DNA of 19,377 nt from Cyanothece sp. UBA12306 (GCA_003448685.1 DLXW01000332.1:7789-27165), one strand, 5' to 3'; positions 1-7,313 are shown, counted from the first letter of the stretch. Notes: a model not told the origin generated them from the letters alone. Numbers and translations: made by a program.

Positions 1-144
1 AAACAACAAGCCATGATAGGCTAAAGAAAGCCATGATCACTTCAGGGCCCCCAAGAACAAAGAACAACTTCTGGATTTTCAGAAGCAACTCGTCACGGAA
101 GGCTTTCATTAACGTTCGATACTAACCCAAGACTTGCAAACAAC

Positions 145-618
145 ATGGAGATCAATAATAACCTAAATAGTCGAGGATCTCTGTATGAAATAGCCATTCA
201 ACCCCACAGAGGACAAATAAGCCAAATCAAGGGTTTGATCTATCGTCACGGACAAATGTTTCTTAAAGTACCTTATGAGAGGATACAGCAAGAAATTAAG
301 AGGATTCAAAGATTAGGCGGAAAAATTGTTAATATTACTCCAACAACAGCCATAACTCCCCTAGGAGAAAGCACTTCTTTGACCCAAGCTAAAACTGAGA
401 CGGTTGTTGACGAACCTTGGGGAATTTCCTGGTGGGTGGAAATCTCCACCACTCATCCCCAATGTTTGTATTATTTTGGTCCATTTGATGATCAAGAAGA
501 AGCTGGATTTCATCAAGGAGGCTATATTCAAGATTTATTAGGAGAAGGGGCGCAAAATATCACCGTCCGCATTAAACAATGTCAACCCCTAACTCTAACC
601 CAGGAATGGCCTGATTAA
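145..618 (+). CDS. CpcD-like linker domain fused to DUF1816, phycobilisome-associated
   Basis: A 157-residue soluble protein in two parts. Residues about 12-66 resemble the CpcD-like fold found on small phycobilisome linkers and at rod-linker C-termini, with the signature VPYERIQQEIKRI followed by LGGKIVNI. Residues about 96-150 match DUF1816 (WWVEI start, YYFGPF, then an EA-G stretch), a cyanobacterial domain of unknown role. A probable function is capping or docking on phycobiliprotein rods, inferred from the CpcD part and from the lyase and cpcG genes just downstream on the same strand. The frame stays open upstream to about position 37 but has no start codon before the ATG at 145. No clear Shine-Dalgarno is seen. 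The family call is fairly firm; the biochemical role is inferred. Confidence 0.8.
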   Translation: MEINNNLNSRGSLYEIAIQPHRGQISQIKGLIYRHGQMFLKVPYERIQQEIKRIQRLGGKIVNITPTTAITPLGESTSLTQAKTETVVDEPWGISWWVEISTTHPQCLYYFGPFDDQEEAGFHQGGYIQDLLGEGAQNITVRIKQCQPLTLTQEWPD

Positions 619-644
619 TCATTTAAACTATAATTTGAGTCAAT

Positions 645-664
645 TAGGAGTTGTAACTATCGTG
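645..664 (+). promoter_or_regulatory. Ribosome binding site deciding a GTG start for the bilin lyase
   Basis: TAGGAG (645-650) lies 11 bases before an in-frame GTG (662-664). The longest open frame begins at a TTG at 635, which would place this site inside the coding region. Homologues of the lyase usually begin at the DA-x-FF motif, which fits the GTG. The gene is therefore read from 662. Confidence 0.6.
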
Positions 665-1258
665 GATGCCCTACAATTTTTTCAAAAAAGTTCAGGAAAG
701 TGGAAATCACAACGTACCACCCACCATCTAGCCTTTAGGCGGGCTGAAGTTGGCAATTCAGAAATTTTTGTCCAAGCCCTAGAAGCCGAAAACCCCAAAA
801 TTACAGAAATTTGTCAAATCCATGAAGTTGATCCTAGTTTAGCCATTGGTGGAGCTTTTGTCAGTTGGGATGGTTCCATGGCTTGGGATAAAGATGATGA
901 AAATCATCAGGGAAACACAGTTTTTGCCCTAATTCCCGATGCAGATGCTCCTAGTCAAGGACTATTATTAAGGGAAAGAGGTTACGCAGAAATTGTCCCC
1001 ATTGCTGGACGTTATTATCTTGATCATGAAGACGCGCTGGTCTTGATCACAGAATATGAAACCATGAGTACCATTGAAAGATTTTGGTTTGTTACTCCTG
1101 ATTTACGACTGAGAACCAGTACGGTAAAAAGGTTTGGGGGCTTCAATACCGCAACTTTTTGTGCAGAAATACGAGAAAAAGACAACCTAGAGGGTTCAGA
1201 AAAGGTAAAAGCGATCGCTCAACAAAAAAACTCATTTTATTCGATTACGGGATGGTAA
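662..1258 (+). CDS. cpcS: CpcS/CpeS-family phycobiliprotein bilin lyase
   Basis: A 198-residue S-type chromophore lyase. Members of this family attach phycocyanobilin (or a related bilin) through thioether bonds to cysteines of phycobiliprotein subunits, in known cases Cys-84 of phycocyanin beta or allophycocyanin. Family hallmarks visible here are FFQKSSGKWKSQRT followed by HHLAFR near the N-terminus, the central WDGSMAWD, LLRERGYAEI, and the C-terminal ERFWFVTPDLRLRTSTVKRF. The fold is a lipocalin-like beta barrel, so no membrane or signal segments are expected and none are seen. The gene starts 43 bases after the CpcD-DUF1816 gene and lies about 120 bases before cpcG, a sensible place for an antenna assembly enzyme. 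CpcS and CpcU paralogues are hard to separate by eye, so the symbol is less sure than the family. Confidence 0.85.
   Translation: MDALQFFQKSSGKWKSQRTTHHLAFRRAEVGNSEIFVQALEAENPKITEICQIHEVDPSLAIGGAFVSWDGSMAWDKDDENHQGNTVFALIPDADAPSQGLLLRERGYAEIVPIAGRYYLDHEDALVLITEYETMSTIERFWFVTPDLRLRTSTVKRFGGFNTATFCAEIREKDNLEGSEKVKAIAQQKNSFYSITGW
1211..1218. repeat. HIP1 octamer GCGATCGC (first of eight copies)
   Basis: The palindrome GCGATCGC occurs here and at 4456-4463, 10417-10424, 12086-12093, 12432-12439, 13133-13140, 13549-13556 and 17926-17933. All eight copies lie inside genes. Over-representation of this octamer is a known hallmark of many cyanobacterial genomes and supports the assignment of the window. 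Confidence 0.9.
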
Positions 1259-1367
1259 GAGAATCTGAGTTGCGACTTAATTTGTAATAAATGTTAACCT
1301 TATGACCTTTCTTGTCCCCAACTCCCGTATGATTAGGATTACAGTTTTTAAGAATTTGTAAAATAAC

Positions 1368-1381
1368 GGAGGTTCAACTTG
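1368..1381 (+). promoter_or_regulatory. Strong Shine-Dalgarno with a TTG start for cpcG
   Basis: GGAGG (1368-1372) is followed after six bases by TTG (1379-1381). Reading from there gives the invariant CpcG N-terminus M-A-L-P-L-L-x-Y-A-P-K. The start is therefore fixed by both the ribosome site and family conservation, although the codon is rare. Confidence 0.8.
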
Positions 1382-2134
1382 GCTCTTCCTCTTTTAGATT
1401 ACGCGCCTAAATCCCAAAATGCGCGAGTGGCAGGATACGTCGTCCCAGGAGACGAACAACCAACAACCTATACCACGGAAAATGTGCTTTCCCCAGGAGA
1501 TCTGGGTAATTTGATCGAAGCAGCTTACCGTCAAATTTTCTTCCATGCGTTCAGTTGGGACCGGGAACCCTTCCTTGAATCTCAACTACGCAACGGACAA
1601 ATCACTGTACGAGATTTTATTCGTGGATTATTGCTGTCTAAAACCTTTATTAACAGCTTCTACGAAAAAAACAGCAACTACCGTTTTGTTGAACAATGTG
1701 TTCAGCGTGTCTTAGGACGGGATGTCTACAGCGAACGGGAAAAAATCGCTTGGTCAATTGTTGTTGCCACTAAAGGTTATGGTGGTTTCATCGATGACTT
1801 ACTCAATAGCGATGAGTATCTAGAAAACTTTGGCTACGATACCGTTCCTTATCAACGTCGTCGGAACCTACCTGGAAGGGATTTAGGAGAAGTACCCTTT
1901 AACCTTAAATCTCCCCGTTACGACGGTTATCATCGCGCAATTTTGGGCTTCCCCCAAATCGTTTGGCAAAACGAAATCCGTCGTTTTGTTCCCCAAGACA
2001 AAAAAGCCACAGCTGGCAATCCTTCTCTATTTTTAGATATGGCCCGTGGCCTTTCTAGCGCTAAGGGAAATCCTGCTGGAAGGATTTCTATTGGCAGCAT
2101 CAATATCGAGGCCTCTGTTCCTCGTCGCGGTTAA
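1379..2134 (+). CDS. cpcG: Phycobilisome rod-core linker polypeptide CpcG
   Basis: A 251-residue rod-core linker that attaches phycocyanin rods to the allophycocyanin core of the phycobilisome on the cytoplasmic thylakoid face. The N-terminus [13 protein letters not shown] is the CpcG signature. Residues about 18-150 form the conserved linker domain ([78 protein letters not shown]). The C-terminus ends in [11 protein letters not shown], typical of the core-binding CpcG1 type. Length matches the family (about 250). There is no hydrophobic C-terminal segment, which argues against the membrane-associated CpcG2/CpcL form. It sits downstream of the bilin lyase and upstream of an NTF2-like gene. 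The TTG start is unusual but backed by a strong ribosome site. Confidence 0.96.
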   Translation: MALPLLDYAPKSQNARVAGYVVPGDEQPTTYTTENVLSPGDLGNLIEAAYRQIFFHAFSWDREPFLESQLRNGQITVRDFIRGLLLSKTFINSFYEKNSNYRFVEQCVQRVLGRDVYSEREKIAWSIVVATKGYGGFIDDLLNSDEYLENFGYDTVPYQRRRNLPGRDLGEVPFNLKSPRYDGYHRAILGFPQIVWQNEIRRFVPQDKKATAGNPSLFLDMARGLSSAKGNPAGRISIGSINIEASVPRRG

Positions 2135-2157
2135 TTGACGGTTAACCGATAACTTTA

Positions 2158-2230
2158 AGGGAAAGTCGCGGATGGGCAAGATGATTAAGTTTTCGGACTT
2201 TAATTATTCTGTGGATCTGAGGCTTTCCCT
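2158..2230. repeat. Inverted repeat between cpcG and the NTF2-like gene
   Basis: AGGGAAAG (2158-2165) is exactly complementary to CTTTCCCT (2223-2230), which is followed shortly by a short T run. The 57-base loop contains a second possible stem (ATTAAGT near 2183 with ACTTTAAT, one bulge). It could be a terminator or attenuator after cpcG. The spacing is long, so this is a suggestion. Confidence 0.3.
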
Positions 2231-2262
2231 AGGTTTTTGGAGAAGATGATCAACCAAATCTT

Positions 2263-2661
2263 ATGTCTAATTCAATTGTTACTCTAGCTAAAACCGCATT
2301 TAAAGATTTTCAACAAGGTTTAGCTACTGGAGAATGGGAACCCTTCCTCGAACGATTAACTGATGATTTTACCTTTTGGTTTCCTGTGGGTTCCTATCAA
2401 GGAGAAAATGTCGGTAAAGCTAAAGCCAAAGAATTTTTTAATTACGTTTCCCAAACCGCCTTCCCTCAAGGATTATCGGTCACAATAAACCGCATTACTA
2501 ATAGTGAAAATACAGTGGTTTTTGAATTAAAATCTGAAGGAGAACTGTTTAGTCATCCTTATATTAATCAAGTGGCAATTTCTTTCGATTTTCGCGGTGA
2601 TCACATTTGTGGTTATCGCGAATATTTAGGGATTCTATACCAGATTAAACCTCAAGCATAA
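2263..2661 (+). CDS. Small NTF2-like (SnoaL/ketosteroid isomerase-type) protein
   Basis: A 132-residue single-domain protein with the general shape of the NTF2-like superfamily. An N-terminal helix pair (about 5-30, ending GEWEPFLERLTDDFTFWFP) is followed by PVGSYQG, a helix with K-AKEFF, and then alternating strands (SVTINRI, TVVFELKSEG, NQVAISFDF) ending in ICGYREYLGI. Members may be enzymes or ligand-binding proteins, and no substrate can be read from the sequence. It lies 128 bases after cpcG on the same strand. GGAGAAG at 2239-2245 is rather far (17 bases) from the ATG. Function and any link to phycobilisomes are unknown. Confidence 0.75.
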   Translation: MSNSIVTLAKTAFKDFQQGLATGEWEPFLERLTDDFTFWFPVGSYQGENVGKAKAKEFFNYVSQTAFPQGLSVTINRITNSENTVVFELKSEGELFSHPYINQVAISFDFRGDHICGYREYLGILYQIKPQA

Positions 2662-2871
2662 AACTTTTCTCGCTTTACATTTCTTCACAAAAACGACATT
2701 TTTCTTCAATAAATTAAGTTTAGTAACAAATGTGTTCAAGCCCTGAATAATTTGATACATTAGTAATTGAAGCAGATAGCTTCCCTGGCAGAACAAAACA
2801 GCCAAGTACACAATAAACAACAAAAAGAGGTCTATCAAAGCTGTTTAAACTAACATCTGTCTCGTTATCCA

Positions 2872-3042
2872 AAAGCAACACCCAATCCGAAAACGGATTA
2901 TTCCTCAGATCAGTAGATTAGGGAGTTAGTCTATCACCATTAGAAATTCAAATACTGAATTGATAAGGTGTTCAGAAATCTCCAGCTAGGATCGAGTTAA
3001 GAGAGGAATAAAACCCGAAGAGTAGGGCTTGGGTGTTGTTTT
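2872..3042. other. Nested inverted-repeat element, possible structured RNA or small MITE
   Basis: The ends form a long imperfect stem. CAACACCCAA (2876-2885) is exactly complementary to TTGGGTGTTG (3029-3038), and pairing extends to 2872/3042 with one G-T. Inside it, TTATTCCTC (2898-2906) is exactly complementary to GAGGAATAA (3003-3011). Further hairpins lie within: AATCCG/CGGATT (2884-2899, AAAA loop), TAGATTA/TAGTCTA (2914-2933, one G-T) and CACC...AATTC/GAATT...GGTG (2935-2970). The closing stem is followed by TTTT on the plus strand. Nested, mutually compatible pairing over about 170 bases suggests a folded transcript or a mobile miniature element. I cannot match it to a named RNA, and no target duplication is evident. 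Confidence 0.4.
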
Positions 3043-3202
3043 GATAGAATTTATTAACAAAAAAATATAACAATAGTCTGTAAATTCCCTTAGAATAAGA
3101 ACAGATAGATAATAATAACTACGCATTGAGGTGTTGAACAGCACAAAAAAGGCTAAGAAATCATTGCAGATAACTTTTACCTTTGATAGAAGTACTCAAT
3201 TA

Positions 3203-3242
3203 ATACCCTTCGCGTAGCGGTATATAACTTTTTTTTACCGCT
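3203..3242 (+). repeat. Hairpin with CGCGTAGCGG repeat motif abutting the kinase start codon
   Basis: AGCGGTA (3216-3222) pairs perfectly with TACCGCT (3236-3242), enclosing an AT-rich loop with a T run and ending one base before the ATG at 3244. The left arm can alternatively pair with ATACC (3203-3207). The CTTCGCGTAGCGG core is a motif often dispersed in cyanobacterial genomes. No Shine-Dalgarno is present in this stretch. Confidence 0.5.
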
Positions 3243-3243
3243 A

Positions 3244-6200
3244 ATGTATGAGATTAAGTCCCATTACCCTTCTGGTTATTTAGATAGGCAAAAAGCATTA
3301 TTAGAAGTAATCAGCGAACTCCAAAGATTAGATAATTTAGATGGTATTCTCCAATCTATTATCTTTGAAGTTCAGCAATTACTCAAAGTAAATCAAGTGG
3401 CTGTTGATCAATTTAACTTTAATGTAGAACAATTAGGAGGAAATAAAAAAGAATTTATTAAGAAAAAATGGAGAACCCACCATCTATTTTCTAAACAAAG
3501 GTCAAATCTAGAAAATAAATTGGGAGAAATGTATGCTCATTATGCCAAAAATGAGTCAAGAGAAAGTTTACAAGACCCAAATAAATTTAACTTCAATCAT
3601 AGTTCTTGTTATCTTGGCCAAACAATAAACGATCAAAAACTGGCAATCTTTCCGCTCTTTCAAAACCAGCAATTATGGGGACTGTTTATCATAGAGCAGA
3701 ACTCCCATCCTCGTCTTTGGCAAGAAGAAGAAATTCTTTGGATTGAGCAAATTATTCTTTGTTTAGAAATAGCAATACAACAAAGTCAAATGTATGAGCA
3801 GCAACAACAACATTCAAAAAGCTTAAACAAAGCTGTTGATGGGGCAATCGAGAGAGAGCAAACCATCGCTAAAATTATCGACAGAATCAGGCAATCTCTT
3901 GAGATCAACACTATTTTTGCTACGGCTACCGAAGAATCAAGAAAACTGCTCAACGCCGATCGAGTTGCCATTTATCGCTTTGAACAAGACTGGAGTGGAC
4001 ATTTTGTTTCGGATGCAACAGCCGACGGTTGGACATCCATACTCACGAAGCAATGTGAAAGTCCCCTGCTTGACCCCAATTTTAGTCAATGCAAAGTGAG
4101 GAGTCTGTGTAACCCTCAACTCAGCGATACCTATCTCAAATCGATTGAAGGGAAAATTTTTAACCCAGAAAATCTAGTTCGGGTCTGTAATAATGTCTAC
4201 GAAGCAGGGTTTTCGCCCTGTTATCTCGAAATTTTAGAATGCTATCAAGCTCAAGCCTATATTATTGTAGCTATTTATCATCAAGAATCTCTGTGGGGAT
4301 TATTAGCCGCTTATCAAAACTCAGGCCCCCGCCAATGGGAAGACCCAGAAATTAACTTTTTAGTCCAAGTGAGTTCTAACCTAGGTATTGCCATCGACCA
4401 AGCCCAACTATTAAGCGAAACTAAACAATATCAAGAACAACTAGAAACTTCCCTAGCGATCGCCCTCAGACAACAAAAAGAAACCCTCGCCAAAATAGCC
4501 GAAAAAGAACGGGCGTTATCAGCCGTCATTGACAAAATTCGCCTCACCCTAGATCTAAAAACTATATTCCAAACGGCAGCTACCGAAGTCCAAAAACTTC
4601 TAGAAGTAGAACGCATTGCGATTTATCAATTTAAAAACAATGACACAGGTCAATTTATCTTTGAATCCGATCCCCAGAACTTTCCTAGCTTAGTTGGAGA
4701 ATCTTGGGTAGATCAATTTTGGCAACAAGACCAAAAGGAACAATTACAACAAAATCAGGCCTACGTGGTCAATAATCTTAATCAAGACCAAACCTTTAGC
4801 TTTAAATCCCCCCAAAACTTAGGATTAATCTCTCTAGCAGTAGTTCCCTTATTCCAGGGACAAGAATTATGGGGACTCTTAACGGCTTTTCAATATACCA
4901 GTCCCAGAACCTGGCCAGACAACGACGTACAATTACTCAAACAGGTAGCACATCACCTGAGCATTGCCCTGCAACAAACCCATTATATTCACCAAATTCA
5001 AGACTATGCTAGGGAACAGACCATAGCTGTTGAACAAGAAAAAGCCCTGTCCCAAGTCATTGACAAAATTCGCCGCACCCTAGACCTAGAAACCATTTTT
5101 AAGACAACCGCCACCGAAGTTCGCCAATTGTTGCAAGCAGATCGGGTCGCCGTCTTTCAATTTGACCCAAACTCCCAATGGACAAGGGGAGAATTCGTTT
5201 CCGAGGATGTAGTCTCAGAATTTAACTCAGTTTTGCAAGCAAAGGTAGAAGACCATTGTTTTGGCGAAAATCACGCTCGATACTATCAACAAGGCAAGAT
5301 TTTAGGTCATGACGACATCTACCAAGCAGGGTTACTCGATTGCCATGTTGCGATCCTATCCCGTTTTCAAGTTAGGGCTAATCTGGTCTCTCCCCTAGTC
5401 AAAGGAAAAGAACTATGGGGCTTACTTTGCATTCATCAATGTTCGGGTCCGCGCCATTGGAAAACTTCAGAAAAAGGATTTGTGGCTAAAATCGCCACCA
5501 ATTTAGGGGTTGCCCTTCAACAAGCCCAATTACTCCAAGAAACTCAACAAAAAACCCAAGACCTCCAGAAAGCGTTAGAAGATGTTAAACAACAAAAAAG
5601 ATATTTAGCCCAAATTTCAGCCCAAGATCGAGCTTTAGCACGGGTAATTGAGCGAATTCGCCGTACCTTAGATATAGAAACAATTTTTCGTACCACCACC
5701 CAAGAAATCCGCCAGCTGCTTAAATGCGATCGGGTGGTCGTTTATCGCTTTAACCATGACTGGGGCGGAGAATTTCTCTATGAGTCCCTGGGGGAAGGAT
5801 GGAAACCCTTAACGGGGGAATTGGCCGAAAAATACCTCTGGAACGACACCTATTTGCAAGAAAATCGAGGAGGTCGATATCGCCATAATCAAACCTTTGC
5901 CGTTAACGACATCCACCAAGCTTGTTTAACTCCTTGCCATATTGAACTTCTCGAACAATTTCAAGTCCAAGGGTTTATTGTTGTTCCTGTCTTTGTTAGT
6001 GATCGCCTTTGGGGACTCTTGGGTGTTTATCAAAATTCAGCCCCTCGTTCCTGGGAAAAACGAGAAATTAACCTTCTCAAACAAGTATCCAATCAATTAG
6101 GGGTAGCTGTTTATCAAAGTCAATTATTAAGCCAAACCCAACAACAATCAGAAGATTTAGAAAAAACAGTTGCCGATCTTAACGCCATTGTGGATAATCT

Positions 6201-7260
6201 CGGAGATGGACTGTTGGTCATTAACGTTTATGGTGAGATTACCCGTTCTAATCTTGCCTTAGAACAGATGTTTAACCTGAATCAATCCCCTCAAGGAAAA
6301 TATCTATTAGACCTATTTCCCCCAGAATTGGCTGATCTAATCAAAAAAACCGCACAAAATCAGCAGCAAGTCGTAACAGCCGAGATAAAACTGGCCCAAA
6401 CAAGGGTTGGACAGGCCTTAGTTAGTAACATCATCCAAGGAATCTCAGGGAAGGAAGGGGAAAAGTGTCTCGGAAAAGTGATTTTAATTAGGGATATCAC
6501 GGCCAAACGGGAAATTGAAAAGATGAAAAATGATTTTTTGGCCACAGTTTCCCACGAATTACGCACCCCTCTCACTTCCGTTCTCGGATTCGCTTCTCTG
6601 ATTGAAGATAAACTCAATCGCGTAATTTTTCGGGCTATTACTGTGCACAATGATCGCACCCAAAAGGCCCTCGCACAAGTTAGAACCAATCTCAAGATTA
6701 TTGTTTCCGAATCAGAACGCCTCACTAATCTGATTAATGAGGTCTTAGATATCGCAAAAATAGAATCGGGTAAGGTAGAATGGAATTTTGAATCAGTGTC
6801 TCTCCTTGATATTTTAGAACAGGCGATCTCCGCTACTTTTCCCCTCTTTGAATCTAAACAATTAGTTTTACAGCGAGATTTGCCCGAAGATTTGCCGCCG
6901 ATTTGGGGGGATAAAAATCGTCTGATCCAAGTTGTTATTAATCTTCTCTCCAATGCAGTTAAATTTACCGAAATTGGTTCGGTAACTTGTCAAGTCAAAG
7001 AAGATTATGATTGTCTAGTGATTGCCATCACTGATACAGGAATAGGAATACCCGACAATGAACAACAGAAAGTATTTGAACACTTTCAACAAGTGGGTAA
7101 TATCTTAACCAATAAACCCCAAGGAAATGGTTTAGGATTGTCAATTTGTCGCCAAATTATCGAAAATCATGGCGGTAAAATTTGGGTTAAAAGTCAAGTG
7201 GGCCAAGGAAGTACCTTTTTCTTTACCCTTCCTTTATCTCAAAGATTACCAAATTCTTAA
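3244..7260 (+). CDS. Cyanobacteriochrome-type histidine kinase with five GAF domains, PAS, HisKA and HATPase
   Basis: A 1338-residue cytoplasmic sensor kinase with no membrane segments. Order: GAF1 about 28-184, GAF2 220-388, GAF3 432-580, GAF4 613-765, GAF5 809-964, PAS about 977-1085, HisKA about 1092-1175 with phospho-acceptor His1104 in HELRTPL, and HATPase with N-box N1233/N1237, G1 box DTGIGI (1264-1269) and G2 box GNGLGLS (1294-1300). GAF4 has the bilin anchor Cys700-His701 and a DXCF motif (Asp670-Cys672) exactly 28 residues earlier, as in blue/green cyanobacteriochromes. GAF5 has Cys898-His899 with Asp868 and Trp866 (30 and 32 residues earlier), the red/green pattern. GAF2 has Cys326-Tyr327; GAF3 lacks the cysteine; GAF1 is degenerate. 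GAF2-GAF5 are each preceded by a similar helical linker (near 203, 420, 597, 793), suggesting tandem duplication. HisKA carries a roughly 20-residue insertion after the H-box. No receiver domain is attached. Confidence 0.95.
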   Translation: MYEIKSHYPSGYLDRQKALLEVISELQRLDNLDGILQSIIFEVQQLLKVNQVAVDQFNFNVEQLGGNKKEFIKKKWRTHHLFSKQRSNLENKLGEMYAHYAKNESRESLQDPNKFNFNHSSCYLGQTINDQKLAIFPLFQNQQLWGLFIIEQNSHPRLWQEEEILWIEQIILCLEIAIQQSQMYEQQQQHSKSLNKAVDGAIEREQTIAKIIDRIRQSLEINTIFATATEESRKLLNADRVAIYRFEQDWSGHFVSDATADGWTSILTKQCESPLLDPNFSQCKVRSLCNPQLSDTYLKSIEGKIFNPENLVRVCNNVYEAGFSPCYLEILECYQAQAYIIVAIYHQESLWGLLAAYQNSGPRQWEDPEINFLVQVSSNLGIAIDQAQLLSETKQYQEQLETSLAIALRQQKETLAKIAEKERALSAVIDKIRLTLDLKTIFQTAATEVQKLLEVERIAIYQFKNNDTGQFIFESDPQNFPSLVGESWVDQFWQQDQKEQLQQNQAYVVNNLNQDQTFSFKSPQNLGLISLAVVPLFQGQELWGLLTAFQYTSPRTWPDNDVQLLKQVAHHLSIALQQTHYIHQIQDYAREQTIAVEQEKALSQVIDKIRRTLDLETIFKTTATEVRQLLQADRVAVFQFDPNSQWTRGEFVSEDVVSEFNSVLQAKVEDHCFGENHARYYQQGKILGHDDIYQAGLLDCHVAILSRFQVRANLVSPLVKGKELWGLLCIHQCSGPRHWKTSEKGFVAKIATNLGVALQQAQLLQETQQKTQDLQKALEDVKQQKRYLAQISAQDRALARVIERIRRTLDIETIFRTTTQEIRQLLKCDRVVVYRFNHDWGGEFLYESLGEGWKPLTGELAEKYLWNDTYLQENRGGRYRHNQTFAVNDIHQACLTPCHIELLEQFQVQGFIVVPVFVSDRLWGLLGVYQNSAPRSWEKREINLLKQVSNQLGVAVYQSQLLSQTQQQSEDLEKTVADLNAIVDNLGDGLLVINVYGEITRSNLALEQMFNLNQSPQGKYLLDLFPPELADLIKKTAQNQQQVVTAEIKLAQTRVGQALVSNIIQGISGKEGEKCLGKVILIRDITAKREIEKMKNDFLATVSHELRTPLTSVLGFASLIEDKLNRVIFRAITVHNDRTQKALAQVRTNLKIIVSESERLTNLINEVLDIAKIESGKVEWNFESVSLLDILEQAISATFPLFESKQLVLQRDLPEDLPPIWGDKNRLIQVVINLLSNAVKFTEIGSVTCQVKEDYDCLVIAITDTGIGIPDNEQQKVFEHFQQVGNILTNKPQGNGLGLSICRQIIENHGGKIWVKSQVGQGSTFFFTLPLSQRLPNS

Positions 7261-7313
7261 AAAGACTATAGCAATTCTCAATGATTTGTCAGATTCCCTA
7301 ACCCCAAATACTG

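Larger units (their letters stand above)
2662..3243. other. Gene-free gap of about 580 bases before the multi-GAF kinase
   Basis: No convincing coding region is seen. A 67-codon frame on the minus strand (2635-2838) overlaps the NTF2-like gene and has no ribosome site or family likeness. The gap contains a nested inverted-repeat element (2872-3042) and a hairpin abutting the kinase start (3216-3242). The stretch from about 3043 to 3200 is AT-rich and would be the natural place for the kinase promoter, but no clear -35/-10 pair could be picked. Confidence 0.6.

Noticed and set aside
9..37. Direct repeat AGCCATGAT (near 10 and 29)
   Set aside because: Only two short copies, with no larger structure around them.
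3..125. Open frame of 40 codons running in from the left edge and ending at TAA 123-125
   Set aside because: No recognisable family sequence; 40 open codons are within chance. It could be the tail of an upstream gene, but nothing visible supports this.
2263..2661. Orange carotenoid protein C-terminal homologue
   Set aside because: Same superfamily shape, but I cannot see the specific carotenoid-binding residues; kept as generic NTF2-like.
2635..2838. 67-codon minus-strand frame with hydrophobic N-terminus
   Set aside because: Overlaps the end of the NTF2-like gene, has no ribosome site, and its composition is that of AT-rich non-coding DNA.
2872..3042. Assignment as 6S RNA
   Set aside because: General rod-like pairing only. 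I cannot confirm the central bubble or any conserved sequence, and the neighbouring genes give no support.
6360..6953. 197-codon minus-strand frame inside the kinase gene
   Set aside because: It is the antisense shadow of the conserved HisKA/HATPase region, Ser/Arg-rich and unlike any family.
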